Below are positions 34,057 to 42,245 of a stretch of 64,000 bases of DNA, one piece after another (the stretch's first letter is position 1; every line of letters begins with the position of its first letter). Location: contig CADEDA010000002.1 of the NCBI GenBank assembly GCA_902825965.1, positions 1 through 64,000 of the forward strand, written 5' to 3'. This DNA comes from an uncultured Gemmatimonadota bacterium (lineage in GTDB: Bacteria > Gemmatimonadota > Gemmatimonadetes > Gemmatimonadales > Gemmatimonadaceae). The notes beneath the pieces are model-generated. The model searched no databases. It was not told the origin of the DNA and was given only the letters and a program-made list of their open reading frames with translations. Both the position numbers and the translations under genes were made by a program.

Positions 34057-35436
34057 ATGCCGTCCATCCTGATCGTCGACGACGAACCGAACATCCGACG
34101 CATGGTCGGCGCCCTGCTCGGCGCCGAGGGCTACGAGGTGCGGGACGCGAGCGACGCGAGCGCCGGCCTCGCCCGCGCGATCGAGTACGAACCCGACCTC
34201 GTGCTGCTCGACCTCATGATGCCCGGTCCCACGGACGGGCTCGAGCTGCTGGAGCAGCTCCGGGCGCGGTTCCCCGACCTTCCGGTGGTGATGATGTCCG
34301 GACGCGCCGGGCTCGCCGACGCGGTGAAGGCCACGCGCCTGGGGGCGGTGAACTTCCTCGAGAAGCCGCTCACCCCCGAAGGCGTGCTGCTGGCCCTCGC
34401 CGGCGCGCTGGAACTGCGCCAGGCGCGGCGCGAACGCACGGCATTGCGCGCCGACCTCGGCCTCGCCGGCGACCTCGTGGGTGACAGCCCGGCGATGCGC
34501 GCCACCCGCGAGATGATCGCGCGCGTGGCCCCCAGCGACGCGCGCGTGCTGATCGGCGGCGAGTCCGGCACGGGCAAGGAGCTCGTGGCCTCGGCCATCC
34601 ACTCGCAGAGTCCACGCAAGGACAAGCCGTTCGTGCGCGTGAACTGCGCCGCGATCCCGCGCGACCTGGTGGAGAGCGAGATGTTCGGCCACGAACGCGG
34701 CGCCTTCACCGGGGCGACCGACCGGCGCATCGGCCGCTTCGAACTGGCGCACACGGGTACGCTGCTGCTCGACGAGGTGGGCGAGCTCTCGATGGAGGCG
34801 CAGGCCAAGCTGCTGCGGGCCATCGAGGCGCGGGAGATCGAACGCGTGGGCGCGGCGAAGCCCATCAAGGTGGACGTACGCATCCTCGCCGCCACCAATC
34901 GCGACCTCGCGAAGGAGGTGCGCGAGGGACGGTTCCGCGAGGACCTGTTCTTCCGGTTGAACGTGATCCCGATGCAGATCGCCCCGCTGCGCGAGCGGCC
35001 CGGCGACATCCCGGCGCTGGTCGCGCACTTCGCCGCGATCCACCGGCGGCGCAGCGGCCAGGCCGCACCGCAGTGGCTGCCCGAGGCCGTGGACGCACTC
35101 ACGCGCTACCGCTGGCCCGGGAACGTGCGCGAGTTGGCCAACATCGTCGAACGACTCGCGATCCTCTTCGCCGGCCAGCCGATCGGCACCGCGGAAGTGG
35201 CGAGCGTGATCCCGGCAGGCGAATCCTCCACCACGCGCCCCACTGCGCTGCCCGACGCCGAGCGGTTGGATGTGGGGCTGAGCGACGCACTCGACGAGTA
35301 CGAGCGACTGCTCATCCAGCGCGCCCTGTCGGCTGCCAATGGCGTGGTCGCCGAAGCGGCCCGACGGCTGCAGACGGACCGTCCCAACCTGTATCGGCGT
35401 ATGAAACGATTGGGGATCGCCGGCGCCGGGGAGTGA
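34057..35436 (+). CDS. Sigma-54-dependent response regulator, NtrC/NtrX family
   Basis: The 459-residue protein has a receiver domain (ILIVDDEPNIRR, phospho-acceptor Asp52 in LLDLMMPG, Lys in FLEKPLTP), an AAA+ domain with Walker A GGESGTGKE, the sigma-54 contact loop GAFTGA (about 215-220), Walker B LLLDEVGEL and sensor RWPGNVRELANIVERL, then a Fis-type HTH at the end (NGVVAEAARRLQTDRPNLYRRMKRL). It should activate sigma-54 promoters when phosphorylated by the kinase encoded just upstream. A sigma-54-like promoter lies 170 bases after its stop. Confidence 0.95.
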   Translation: MPSILIVDDEPNIRRMVGALLGAEGYEVRDASDASAGLARAIEYEPDLVLLDLMMPGPTDGLELLEQLRARFPDLPVVMMSGRAGLADAVKATRLGAVNFLEKPLTPEGVLLALAGALELRQARRERTALRADLGLAGDLVGDSPAMRATREMIARVAPSDARVLIGGESGTGKELVASAIHSQSPRKDKPFVRVNCAAIPRDLVESEMFGHERGAFTGATDRRIGRFELAHTGTLLLDEVGELSMEAQAKLLRAIEAREIERVGAAKPIKVDVRILAATNRDLAKEVREGRFREDLFFRLNVIPMQIAPLRERPGDIPALVAHFAAIHRRRSGQAAPQWLPEAVDALTRYRWPGNVRELANIVERLAILFAGQPIGTAEVASVIPAGESSTTRPTALPDAERLDVGLSDALDEYERLLIQRALSAANGVVAEAARRLQTDRPNLYRRMKRLGIAGAGE

Positions 35437-35602
35437 GCGGGAGCCGGAGCTCGGGCGGAGGCGGTCGCGGACAGTCGTCCGGTTCTGACACGTTCGATCC
35501 GACACGCCTGGACGCTGTGCGAACCGTCCCTGAGTCGCCTACGATTCACGCAGATGTCGCCGTCCCAAGGGTTTGCCCTCGCGCAGCACCGCCGGCGAGC
35601 GC

Positions 35603-35618
35603 TGGCATGCCCCCTGCC
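35603..35618 (+). promoter_or_regulatory. Candidate sigma-54 (-24/-12) promoter
   Basis: TGGCATGCCCCCTGCC carries the invariant GG (35604-35605) and GC (35616-35617) exactly ten bases apart and matches the consensus TGGCACG-N4-TTGCW at most positions. The predicted start point is near 35630, 25 bases before the ATG of the outer-membrane gene. The activator gene lies immediately upstream. Confidence 0.55.
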
Positions 35619-35654
35619 TTGATCGACCGCAGCCCGAACCTTTGGAGTGCTTCG

Positions 35655-37370
35655 ATGCGCCGTACCCTGTCCGCGTTCGTCCTGCTCGCCAGCTCGCTCG
35701 CCAGCTCGCTCGCCATCTCGCCCAGCACCGTCGACGCCCAGCAGCGGGGCCGCCCCGGCAGCACGCTGTTGCAGGCCGTCGAGGTGCACAACGCGGAAGG
35801 CACCATCCGCGTGAACGGGCCCTATGACGTGCCCAAGGATCGCGAGGTCAGCGGCGACGTGGCCGTGCTGAATGGTCCGGTCGACATCAGTGGCCGGATC
35901 ACGGGCACACTGGTGGCCATCAATGCGGATGTGCGGTTGCGCACGGGGGCCCGCATCACCCGCGACCTCGTGATCGTCGGCGGGACCCTCACGCGCGAGG
36001 ACGGGGTCTTCGTCGACGGCGAGGTACGGACGCAGGCCGAGTTGCTGCGCTACACGATGCAGGACGGGATGATCGTGCCCGAGGAAGGACGCTCCAGCGA
36101 CTGGCGGCCGCAGTTCGACCGTCCGGGCCGCCCGCGCGGCGAGGCGTACACGGACCTCTTCTACGTCGCGGCACGCACCTACAATCGCGTCGAAGGCCTG
36201 CCGGTGCTCGTGGGTCCGCGCTTCCGTCGTCCTACCTCGTGGGGACGCATCGAGGTCGAGGCATTCGGTGTGGTGCGCACGGCCGAACCGATCCGCTGGG
36301 ACCGCGGGACCATCGGCCATGACGCCAAGGCGGACCTGCGGCTCGGTGTCAAGCGTGGGCTCGTCGTCAGCGGTCGGCTGTTCGACATCGTGGCGCCGGT
36401 GGAATCGTGGCAGCTGACGGACACCGAAGCGGGACTCGCGGCATTCCTCCTCAAGCGCGACATGCGCGACTACTACAGCCGCCACGGCTGGGAGGCGTCG
36501 ATCGGCGGCCGGATCGGCGAGGAGGTGTCGCTGAGCGCGGTGGCGGGCAGCGAGCAGTGGGGCTCGCGCCAGGAGCGGCGCCCGTTCAGCCTCTTCCGCG
36601 ACGAAGGTGTGTGGCGCGTGAACTCGGCGTTCGACGAGGGGCGCGTGGACCTCGCCTCGGTGCGGCTCAAGATTGACACGCGGGAGCGGGTGCGCTCGCC
36701 GTGGTGGGGTGGCTGGTACATCGCCGCGGACGTGGAACGCGGCAGTGGCTCGATCGTGCGCAACCCGGGGCCGGTGCTCCTCCCCGGCCCCGCCGAGGAT
36801 GTGACCTACACGCGCGGATTCGTCGACGCGCGGCGCTACAACCGGCTGTCTCCGGGGACGGAGCTCAACGTGCGCTTGCTCGCGGGCGGCTCGATCGGCG
36901 GCGACCAGCTCCCGCTGCAGCGGCGCCTCACGATGTCCGGTCCCGGGGCGCTCGACGGCTACGACTTCCGCCGCATCAACGGCACCGAGGCGGACGTCTT
37001 CACCTGCGGGTCGATCGGGAACTGGCCGGGACGTCCGGGCCTCTGCGATCGCGTGGCGCTGGCACAGCTCGAGTTGCGCCAGGCGATCGGGTTCGACTGG
37101 GACGATTGGTTCGACGGTTCGCGCTGGTGGCAGCCCGGCTTCGACATGTCGCCGGCCTGGGTGCTCTACGCGGACGCGGGTCGCGGCTGGACCACGCCCA
37201 CCGGCCAGCCCGGCATCGGGCACGGCAAGGGGCTTCCGCCGCTCAAGAGCTTCCGTACCTCGCTCGGTGCCGGGATCGATTTCGGCGGCATCGGGATCTA
37301 TCTCGCGAAGGCCGTCACCACCTCCGATGAACCCGTCAACGTGATCGTGCGCTTGGGACGCCGCTTCTAG
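35655..37370 (+). CDS. Outer-membrane beta-barrel protein with bactofilin-like N-terminal repeat region
   Basis: ATG 35655 follows GGAG. The 571-residue protein has a signal peptide (MRRTLSAFVLLASSLASSLA... cut near VDAQQ). Residues about 40-120 read like the short beta-helix repeats of bactofilin/polymer-forming domains (VSGDVAVLNGPVDISGRITG, INADVRLRTGARITRDLVIV). The remainder is rich in alternating strands, aromatic girdles and a C-terminal Phe (VNVIVRLGRRF), as in surface-antigen/BamA-like barrels. It probably sits in the outer membrane. A sigma-54-type promoter precedes it, and the DUF4390-like gene starts two bases after its stop. Confidence 0.7.
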   Translation: MRRTLSAFVLLASSLASSLAISPSTVDAQQRGRPGSTLLQAVEVHNAEGTIRVNGPYDVPKDREVSGDVAVLNGPVDISGRITGTLVAINADVRLRTGARITRDLVIVGGTLTREDGVFVDGEVRTQAELLRYTMQDGMIVPEEGRSSDWRPQFDRPGRPRGEAYTDLFYVAARTYNRVEGLPVLVGPRFRRPTSWGRIEVEAFGVVRTAEPIRWDRGTIGHDAKADLRLGVKRGLVVSGRLFDIVAPVESWQLTDTEAGLAAFLLKRDMRDYYSRHGWEASIGGRIGEEVSLSAVAGSEQWGSRQERRPFSLFRDEGVWRVNSAFDEGRVDLASVRLKIDTRERVRSPWWGGWYIAADVERGSGSIVRNPGPVLLPGPAEDVTYTRGFVDARRYNRLSPGTELNVRLLAGGSIGGDQLPLQRRLTMSGPGALDGYDFRRINGTEADVFTCGSIGNWPGRPGLCDRVALAQLELRQAIGFDWDDWFDGSRWWQPGFDMSPAWVLYADAGRGWTTPTGQPGIGHGKGLPPLKSFRTSLGAGIDFGGIGIYLAKAVTTSDEPVNVIVRLGRRF

Positions 37371-37372
37371 TC

Positions 37373-38068
37373 GTGACCCGACGCGTTCTCGTCGCCCTGC
37401 TCCTGTGGGCCGCGACGGTGCCGCTGGCACCGCTCGCGGCTCAGGCGCGTCCGGACGTCCCGACGGACGTCCGTCCGGACGTCCGCCCGGGTGTCGAGAT
37501 CCAGCTGCCCACGGCCACCCGACTCACGGCCGAGGGTCCGCTGGTCCGGTCGCGGGCGGTGCTCAGCGACTCGTACCTGCGTGAGCTGCTGCAGAGCGGG
37601 TTCCCGGCTCGACTGCATTTTCGCGTGGAGCTCTGGGCGGACGGCCGGATCTTCGACGAACTGCAGCGCAGCGTGGATTGGGACGTGGTGGTGCAGCTCA
37701 GCCCGAAGGACGGACGCTTCGAGGTGCTGCAAGTGGTCGGTGGCCGACCGCTCTCGCTCGGCTCGTTCGAGCGCATCCAGGATGCCGAGGCCGCGGCCGC
37801 GCGCCCCGTGCGCGTGCCGATCAACGCGCCGGCCGAGAACCGGCGCTTCTACTATCTCGCGTCGCTGGAGATCATCGCCCTCTCGGGGTCGGACCTGGAG
37901 GAGATGAACCGCTGGCTGCGCGGCGAACTGCAGCCCACGGTGACCGGCAACCGCAATCCCGGCACGGCGCTCACGCGCGGGTTCCGCACGCTGGCCACAC
38001 GATTGTTGGGCGGCGAGCGTCGCGAGTTCAGCGAGCGCAGTCCGTCGTTCCGGCCCGCCGCGCGCTGA
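37373..38068 (+). CDS. DUF4390-like secreted protein
   Basis: GTG 37373 begins two bases after the previous stop. The 231-residue product has a signal peptide (RRVLVALLLWAATVPLAPLAAQA) and a body resembling DUF4390: LSDSYLRELLQSGFPARLHFRVELW, a WDVVVQLSPKDGRFEVLQV strand pair and a final YYLASLEIIALSGSDLEEMNRWL. In other bacteria DUF4390 genes accompany NtrY-like kinases, which agrees with the operon upstream. A run of three GGACGTCC palindromes with 12-base spacing (37453-37484) encodes the Pro/Asp/Val-rich segment just after the signal. Confidence 0.65.
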   Translation: MTRRVLVALLLWAATVPLAPLAAQARPDVPTDVRPDVRPGVEIQLPTATRLTAEGPLVRSRAVLSDSYLRELLQSGFPARLHFRVELWADGRIFDELQRSVDWDVVVQLSPKDGRFEVLQVVGGRPLSLGSFERIQDAEAAAARPVRVPINAPAENRRFYYLASLEIIALSGSDLEEMNRWLRGELQPTVTGNRNPGTALTRGFRTLATRLLGGERREFSERSPSFRPAAR

Positions 38069-38080
38069 CGCGCGCCGCGC

Positions 38081-38683
38081 TCAGAGCTGCTGCGCTTCGA
38101 GCGGGAGGCGTCCGCCGTTGCGACGTTCGGCCGCCTCGAGCTGCTGCACCACCTCCGCCCCGTAGAACAGCTTGATGTAGTGCGACTGGGTCGGCGTGAG
38201 CCGGCGCACGGCCCAGGAGAGATGCACGAAGTGCGGCTCGACCGGGGTGTGCAGCAGGTGCATGCCGCACTCGTCCACGAGGTGGTTCGCCTTGCGCGTG
38301 TTGCAGCTCGAGCAGGCGGTGACGACGTTGGTCCAGACGTTCAACCCGCCCCGCGAGATGGGGACCACGTGGTCGCGCGTGAGTGACTCCCGCGGACGCA
38401 GCTCGAAGCTCCAGCGCCCGCAGTACTGGCAGCGGTAGCTGTCGCGCGCGAAGAGGAAGGTGTTGGTGACCTGGCGGCGGAAGCGGCGCGGGACGTGCAC
38501 GAACTTCCGGAGGCGAATCACCGCCGGCCGCGGGAGCGCGAGATGTTCCGAGCGCACGGCCCGTTCGCGATCCGCTTCCACGATCTCGGCCTTGCCGTCG
38601 ATGACCAGACGCAGGGCCCGCTTGAGCGGGACCATCGTCAAGGGCTCGAACGAGGCATTGAGGGCGAGACAACCGACGGTCAC
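38081..38683 (-). CDS. HNH endonuclease family protein
   Basis: GTG 38683 is preferred because GGAGG lies six bases upstream; a GTG six bases earlier would sit directly against it. The 200-residue protein begins MTVGCLALNASFEPLTMVPL, typical of a widespread stand-alone HNH family. The nuclease core has the zinc-type Cys pairs (CQYCG and CSSCNTRK) around LTRDHVVPISRGG, with the catalytic His in DHVVP and the Asn in NVVTAC. Such genes are common chromosomal singletons in many phyla; the target is unknown. Nothing nearby suggests a restriction system. Confidence 0.85.
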   Translation of the reverse strand: MTVGCLALNASFEPLTMVPLKRALRLVIDGKAEIVEADRERAVRSEHLALPRPAVIRLRKFVHVPRRFRRQVTNTFLFARDSYRCQYCGRWSFELRPRESLTRDHVVPISRGGLNVWTNVVTACSSCNTRKANHLVDECGMHLLHTPVEPHFVHLSWAVRRLTPTQSHYIKLFYGAEVVQQLEAAERRNGGRLPLEAQQL

Positions 38684-38716
38684 GCACACCTCCGAGGGGA
38701 GACTGGTCTCCGAAGT

Positions 38717-40135
38717 CTAACCCGCGCGTTGCGCGCGGCGCCACTCCGCCACGCGCGCGGCCGTGGCCTGTACTCGCACCGCGATCGCGGGGTCGACACC
38801 ACGCACCTCGGTGCCACGCACCTCGGCGCCACGCACCTCGGCGCCACGAACCTCGCCGTCGCGCACACGCGTCTCGCCGGCCACGAGCACCCGACGCACC
38901 TGCAACCCCCGTGACGCGAACACCAGCGCCGACTCCGGATCGGTCACCGGCACCGCCGACGCCCCGATGCCGAACGCGACCAGGTCGGCCTGCTTCCCCA
39001 CCTCGAGCGACCCGACCTCCTGCTCCATGCGCAGCGCGGTCGCCCCGCCGAGTGTCGCGAGCCGGAACAGCTCCCGCGCCGACAACAGGTCCGCGCGCTG
39101 CGAGCGGGCCCGCTGCTGCAGCAGCGCCGTGCGGGCCTCAGCCAGGAGGTCCATCGCGTTGTTCGATGCCATGGAGTCGCTGCCGAGCCCGACCCGCGCG
39201 CCCGCCCGGAGGAAGTCGAGCAACGGGGCCACGCCGTGGCCGAGCACGGCGTTGCTCACCGGACAGTGCGCCACACCACAGCCGGCCGAGGCGACCTGTG
39301 CGGCCTGCGCGGCCGAGACACGCACGCAGTGGATGAGCAGCGTCTGCTCGCGCAGGAGCCCTGCGCGGTCGAGCAGCGTGAGGGCGCTCGCCGCGCGTGC
39401 GCCCACCGCGATCCCTCGCGCGCGCAGGCGCTCGGCGAACACGCCGCTGCCGGTCTTCACGAGCTGGTCCTCGGCCTCGCTCTCGGCGATGTGCACGGCC
39501 ACCGGGAGCCGCTCGCGCGCGGCGAAGGCCGCGACGGCGGCGAAGAGTGCGTCCGACACGGAGTACGGCGCGTGCGGCGAGACGCCCACCCGCACCAACG
39601 ACGTCTCCTCCGCGCGCATCGTGCGCACGGCCGCCTCGAGTCCCGCCAGCGCGGTCTCGCACTGGGCGGCGTCCGGGCCGAAGACCTCGCGGAACGCGAT
39701 GCCGCGCGCACCGAGGGCACGCAGGGCCGCGAAGGCCGCGTCGTTGTCGGCCGTGTCGGCGAAGGTGGTCACGCCTGCGGCGAGGCCCTCCGCCACGCCG
39801 TGCATCGCGGCGTCAAGCAAGTCGTCCGCCGAGAGCAGTTCGCGCTTGATCGCGATGAGCGTGCCTACCCAGTCCGGAAAAGCGAGATCGTCGAGTGCAC
39901 CCCGGAGCGCGGTGAGGTCGAGGTGCGTGTGCGTGTTGACGAGGCCCGGCGTGAGGATCGCCTCGCCGAGCTCGTCGTTGCGGCCGCCCGGCGGTGCCTC
40001 GCGCCGCGGCCCCACCCAGGCGATCCGATCGCCCTCGACGATGACGGTGCCGTCGGCGATCGGCGCCGACGCGACCGGAACGACCCAGCGCGCATGGAGC
40101 CGGACGCGGGCGCTCAGGGGATGGCGCTCTGGCAC
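38717..40135 (-). CDS. Amidohydrolase, MtaD/TrzA/guanine-deaminase type
   Basis: The 472-residue protein has the metal-binding set of the deaminase branch: NTHTHLD (His69, His71), HIAESEAED, LLIHCVR and GLGSDSMASNN with the catalytic Asp. The closest functions are 5-methylthioadenosine/S-adenosylhomocysteine deaminase and related N-heterocycle deaminases; the exact substrate is uncertain. The start ATG 40135 overlaps the PBP1A stop by 22 bases. Near the C-terminus a four-unit 15-base repeat (38801-38860) encodes EVRGA pentapeptides, an unusual insertion in the final beta-sandwich segment. Confidence 0.85.
   Translation of the reverse strand: MPERHPLSARVRLHARWVVPVASAPIADGTVIVEGDRIAWVGPRREAPPGGRNDELGEAILTPGLVNTHTHLDLTALRGALDDLAFPDWVGTLIAIKRELLSADDLLDAAMHGVAEGLAAGVTTFADTADNDAAFAALRALGARGIAFREVFGPDAAQCETALAGLEAAVRTMRAEETSLVRVGVSPHAPYSVSDALFAAVAAFAARERLPVAVHIAESEAEDQLVKTGSGVFAERLRARGIAVGARAASALTLLDRAGLLREQTLLIHCVRVSAAQAAQVASAGCGVAHCPVSNAVLGHGVAPLLDFLRAGARVGLGSDSMASNNAMDLLAEARTALLQQRARSQRADLLSARELFRLATLGGATALRMEQEVGSLEVGKQADLVAFGIGASAVPVTDPESALVFASRGLQVRRVLVAGETRVRDGEVRGAEVRGAEVRGTEVRGVDPAIAVRVQATAARVAEWRRAQRAG
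38801..38860 (-). repeat. 15-bp tandem repeat inside amidohydrolase gene
   Basis: Four in-frame units of ACGCACCTCGGCGCC type (plus-strand reading), the first three nearly identical and the fourth diverged. They encode the pentapeptide EVRGA/EVRGT. In-frame length keeps the gene open, so copy number may vary between strains. Confidence 0.9.
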
Positions 40136-42177
40136 TCGGCCGTGGGCTCGGTGCCGGGCAGGAAGTACTCGACCCGCACCGAGTCCGACATGCAGGCCGG
40201 ACCGGCGCGCAGCCCGGTGGCCGGGTCGATCGGCAGGGCGATGATGCCGATGGGGCGCGGCCAGTCGGGGGGCGCCGGCTTGCGGCCGTACACCTCACGC
40301 ATGAAGGCCGTCCACGCCGGCGCGGCGAGTTGCCCGCCCTGCGCGTTGTCCTTGATCTTCTTCGGCTGGTCGAAGCCCATCCAGACGCCGGCCACCAGGT
40401 CCGTGGTGTAGCCGATGTACCAGACGTCCGTGTAGTCGTTGGTGGTGCCGGTCTTCCCGGCCGTGGGAAGCGTGAAGCCCCCGCGGCGCACCGCGGTGCC
40501 GGAGCCGCGGGTCACCACGTCCTTCATCATATCCACCATGATCCAGGCTTCCTCGCGACCGAGCACCTGTACGCGCTCGGGGTTCGCCTCGAACAGCCGA
40601 CGCCCGTCGAGCGTCTCGACGCGCAGGATCGGTGTCGGGTCCACGCGCCAGCCGAGGTTGGCGAAGGTGGAATACGCCGCGATCATCTCGACGGGATACA
40701 CGTCGGCCGAGCCCAGCGCGATGGACGGGAACGGCGGCACCCGCGTGGTGAGGCCGAAGCGCTTGGCCATGTCCACCACGCCGCTCTCCCCGAGCTCCAT
40801 CGTGAGCCGGATGGCCGGCAGGTTGCGCGAGAGGTACAGCGCGCGGCGCATCGTGACGCGCCCCTCGAACTTGAGGTCGTAGTTCTGCGGCGACCACAGC
40901 GACCCGTCCAGCTGCGGGACCTCGATCGGTTCGTCGTCGAGGAAGTAGCTCGGCGGGCGCCCCGTCTGCACTGCCGTGGCGTAGACGATCGGCTTGAACG
41001 TGGAGCCGGGCTGGCGCAGCGCGCGTACCGCGCGGTCGAACTTGGAGTCATCGAAGTCGCGGCCGCCCACGAGGGCGCGCACCGCACCCGTGCGCGGGTC
41101 CATCGCAACGAACGATCCCTGCAGGTACGGCGACACCGTGCTGCCTTCCTCCTCGGTGCCGGCTGCCGAGCGCGCGAGATACTCCTCGTACGTCTGGTGC
41201 GGGAACTTGCCGAAGGTGCCGGCCTCGATCGCGCGCAGCTGGCGCTCCATCGCGCGTTCGGCCGCGCCCTGCATGTCGAGGTCGAGCGAGGTCATGACGC
41301 GCAGCCCCTGCTCGTAGGCCTGGCGCCCGAACTTCTTCGCGAGCTCGGCGCGGACCCACTCCACGAAATACGGGGCGATCTCGCCGGCGCCGCGCGCCGG
41401 CCGGTACAGGCGCAGTGGGTAGGCCTTGGCGATCGACGCATCGGCATCCGTGAGTGCCCCCTCGCGGCGCATGAGCTCCAGCACCGTGTTGCGACGCTGG
41501 ATGGCGCGGTCCGGGAAGCGCCGCGGGTTGTAGCGGCTCGGGGCCTTGGGCAGCGCGGCGAGCATCGCCCCCTCGGCCACCGTGAGCTCATTGATCGGCC
41601 GGCCGAAGTACCGTTGCGCCGCCGACTCCACGCCGTAGGCGCCGGAGCCGAAGGAGATCTGGTTCAGGTAGAGCTCGAGGATGCGCTCCTTGGAGAAGCG
41701 CTCCTCGATGCGGCGCGCGACCTTCGCCTCGCGCAGTTTGCGGATGATCGTCTTCTCACGGGTGAGCCGCTCGGGGAAGATGTTCCGCGCGAGCTGCATC
41801 GTGATGGTGGAGAAGCCCTCCGCGAAGCTCATCGCCTTGAGGTTCGCCCAGACCGAGCCGAGGATGCGGATGTAGTCGATGCCGTCGTGACGGTAGTAGC
41901 GCTTGTCCTCCGTGATCACGAAGGCATCCACGACGTGCTGCGGGATCTGCTCCAGGCGCACCACCGAGCGGCGCTCCAGTCCCACCTCGGCGATGAAGCG
42001 GCCATCGGCCGCGTAGAGGCGGGCCGGCTGTGCGGGCTTGTATTCGTCGAACTGCTCGATCGACGGGCAGGCGTCGCCGGCGCAGAGGAACCAGGTCCAG
42101 TAGGCCGCGAACCCGGCCATGCCGAGCAGGCCGAGGCCGACGAGACCAAGGCTGAGGATCAGGAGTTTGCGTTTCAT
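40114..42177 (-). CDS. Penicillin-binding protein 1A (transglycosylase-transpeptidase)
   Basis: The 687-residue protein has a membrane anchor (5-28), a GT51 glycosyltransferase domain with catalytic Glu90 in VITEDKRYYRHDG and GFSTITMQLARNIF, and a transpeptidase domain with the SxxK motif GSTFKP (Ser392), a SRN-type box (YLSRNLPAI) and KTGTTNDYTD near residue 576. It polymerises and cross-links peptidoglycan. The gene is read away from tyrS and its 3' end overlaps the amidohydrolase start. Confidence 0.96.
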   Translation of the reverse strand: MKRKLLILSLGLVGLGLLGMAGFAAYWTWFLCAGDACPSIEQFDEYKPAQPARLYAADGRFIAEVGLERRSVVRLEQIPQHVVDAFVITEDKRYYRHDGIDYIRILGSVWANLKAMSFAEGFSTITMQLARNIFPERLTREKTIIRKLREAKVARRIEERFSKERILELYLNQISFGSGAYGVESAAQRYFGRPINELTVAEGAMLAALPKAPSRYNPRRFPDRAIQRRNTVLELMRREGALTDADASIAKAYPLRLYRPARGAGEIAPYFVEWVRAELAKKFGRQAYEQGLRVMTSLDLDMQGAAERAMERQLRAIEAGTFGKFPHQTYEEYLARSAAGTEEEGSTVSPYLQGSFVAMDPRTGAVRALVGGRDFDDSKFDRAVRALRQPGSTFKPIVYATAVQTGRPPSYFLDDEPIEVPQLDGSLWSPQNYDLKFEGRVTMRRALYLSRNLPAIRLTMELGESGVVDMAKRFGLTTRVPPFPSIALGSADVYPVEMIAAYSTFANLGWRVDPTPILRVETLDGRRLFEANPERVQVLGREEAWIMVDMMKDVVTRGSGTAVRRGGFTLPTAGKTGTTNDYTDVWYIGYTTDLVAGVWMGFDQPKKIKDNAQGGQLAAPAWTAFMREVYGRKPAPPDWPRPIGIIALPIDPATGLRAGPACMSDSVRVEYFLPGTEPTAECQSAIP

Positions 42178-42245
42178 CGCGTAGGGCGGAAGCTAGACCC
42201 GGTCGGGGGGTGGGGCAACGCGGCACTCTCCCCTACCTTTCCCGT

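Noticed and set aside
38081-38683. HNH gene as part of a restriction system
   Set aside because: It belongs to a common solitary HNH family and has no methylase or specificity gene beside it.
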